A stretch of DNA of 5,647 nt from an uncultured Clostridia bacterium (GTDB taxonomy: Bacteria > Bacillota > Clostridia > TANB77 > CAG-508). How positions within the stretch are numbered: position 1 is the first letter of the stretch; the number at the start of each line of letters is the position of its first letter. Location: NCBI GenBank assembly GCA_947625075.1, contig CANQMY010000081.1, positions 1-5,647 on the forward strand, given 5' to 3'. Positions 5,095 through 5,647 of the stretch are shown piece by piece. The notes beneath the pieces are model-generated. The model saw nothing but the letters and a program-made list of their open reading frames with translations. It searched no databases and was not told the DNA's origin. A program made the translations under genes and the position numbers.

Positions 5095-5109
5095 TGACGA
5101 TTTTCGTCA
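5095..5109. promoter_or_regulatory. Palindrome in the leader of the exported repeat protein
   Basis: TGACGA (5095-5100), three T, then TCGTCA (5104-5109) is a perfect 6-bp inverted repeat, with more G-C than its surroundings. It abuts the ribosome site of the gene starting at 5080. It could be an operator for a dimeric regulator, or an mRNA hairpin close to the ribosome site. I cannot match it to a known operator with confidence. Confidence 0.45.
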
Positions 5110-5158
5110 TTTATATTTTTTACATTTTATATTTTATTATGCGATAAAAAATAAATAT

Positions 5159-5200
5159 AAAAATGTAATTTCTGTTGTATTTAACAAAAATTACATTTTT
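5159..5200 (-). terminator. fba: Terminator of the fba transcript
   Basis: AAAAATGTAATTT (5159-5171) and AAATTACATTTTT (5188-5200) pair over 13 bp. After one mismatch, TGTT/AACA adds four more pairs, leaving a small apical loop. On the minus strand the stem is followed by T-rich sequence. It starts about 25 nt after the aldolase stop at 5225. No convincing -35/-10 pair is visible between it and the next gene, so read-through may contribute to that gene's expression. Confidence 0.75.
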
Positions 5201-5224
5201 AAAAAATTTTTTATAAAATAATTT

Positions 5225-5647
5225 TTATGCTTTATTGCTTGATTCAAAAACATCTCTAATTTTGTGTTTAACAGTTTCTTTAATATAATCTCTTCCTAAT
5301 CCTAAATATTTTCTTGGATCAAATATCTCTGGATTTTCAGCAAAAGTTTCTCTAATACCAGCTGTCATTGCTAATCTTAAATCTGTATCAACATTAATTT
5401 TTGAAACACCTCTTTTACTAGCTTCATTAAGCATTTCATCTGGAACACCTTTTGCTCCTGATAAATTTGCTCCATATTTGTTGCATAACTCAACATATTT
5501 TGGAATTACAGTTGAAGCTCCATGTAATACTATTGGAGTATTAGGAATTAAAGCTTTTACTTTTTCAAGTATATCGAAACGTAATCTTGCTTCACCTTTG
5601 AATTTATATGCTCCATGACTTGTTCCTATTGCAATAGCTAATGAATC
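5225..5647 (-). CDS. fba: Class II fructose-bisphosphate aldolase, C-terminal part (5' end outside window)
   Basis: This glycolytic enzyme splits fructose 1,6-bisphosphate into dihydroxyacetone phosphate and glyceraldehyde 3-phosphate using a catalytic zinc. Only the last 140 residues are here; the frame is open to base 5647. Zinc-ligand histidines are visible in IGTSHGAYKFKGEARL (fragment residues 7-22, His11) and VLHGAS (40-45, His42). The phosphate-binding segments NLSGAKGVP and KINVDTDLRLAMTAGIRE follow. The end (FDPRKYLGLGRDYIKETVKHKI, then FESSNKA) is typical of the clostridial and Bacillus-like class II enzymes of about 300 residues, so roughly half the protein is missing. A Met inside this frame at 5434 is internal and is not the start. 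A terminator follows at 5159-5200. Confidence 0.97.
   Translation of the reverse strand, partial: DSLAIAIGTSHGAYKFKGEARLRFDILEKVKALIPNTPIVLHGASTVIPKYVELCNKYGANLSGAKGVPDEMLNEASKRGVSKINVDTDLRLAMTAGIRETFAENPEIFDPRKYLGLGRDYIKETVKHKIRDVFESSNKA

Noticed and set aside
5081..5110. Upstream in-frame ATG giving ten extra residues to the exported repeat protein
   Set aside because: A near-perfect ribosome site lies inside this extension, just before the ATG at 5080, and the signal peptide begins normally at 5080.

Overview
The window is strongly AT-rich and reads with the standard code (Trp from TGG, a TGA stop in use). The gene set is a two-subunit NADH-oxidising diaphorase module of the type found in bifurcating [FeFe] hydrogenases, a clostridial-style mnmA, smpB and a class II fructose-bisphosphate aldolase. 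Together these point to an anaerobic, fermentative low-GC Bacillota, most likely a member of the Clostridia. The genus cannot be fixed from this sequence.

Layout, left to right. 1-1708 (minus): nuoE/hydC (complete) followed by nuoF/hydB (N-terminal 401 codons, running off the left edge), a two-gene operon with good ribosome sites and a recognisable promoter at 1782-1810. 1840-3365 (minus): a DtxR/MntR-like regulator followed by mnmA, driven by a perfect TTGACA-17-TATAAT promoter at 3430-3458. The mnmA frame is broken 19 residues before its natural end by one extra base near 1900. 3626-3973 (plus): a small exported, membrane-anchored protein of unknown function, transcribed divergently from the regulator. 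4023-4475 (minus): smpB, with its own promoter. 4589-5080 (minus): a second small exported protein with a C-terminal membrane anchor, carrying four imperfect 18-residue repeats. 5225-5647 (minus): the C-terminal 140 residues of class II fructose-bisphosphate aldolase, running off the right edge. Hairpin terminators separate most units, and no stretch over 300 bases lacks a gene.

How the genes relate. NuoE and NuoF would pass electrons between NADH and a partner, probably a hydrogenase subunit encoded beyond the left edge. Aldolase feeds the glycolysis that makes that NADH. MnmA and SmpB serve translation (tRNA thiolation and ribosome rescue).

The most noteworthy points are these. The regulator keeps the DtxR fold but has lost the usual metal ligands and carries a C-terminal cysteine trio, and it sits in an operon with a thiolation gene. 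There is a clear frameshift in mnmA. The regulator start codon lacks a ribosome site of its own and is preceded by a well-initiated six-codon leader ORF. The hydrogenase-type operon promoter sits inside a 9-bp inverted repeat. Two exported proteins of the same overall plan flank smpB. I see no mobile element, CRISPR array, tRNA or rRNA, and no clear new multi-gene defence or biosynthetic system.
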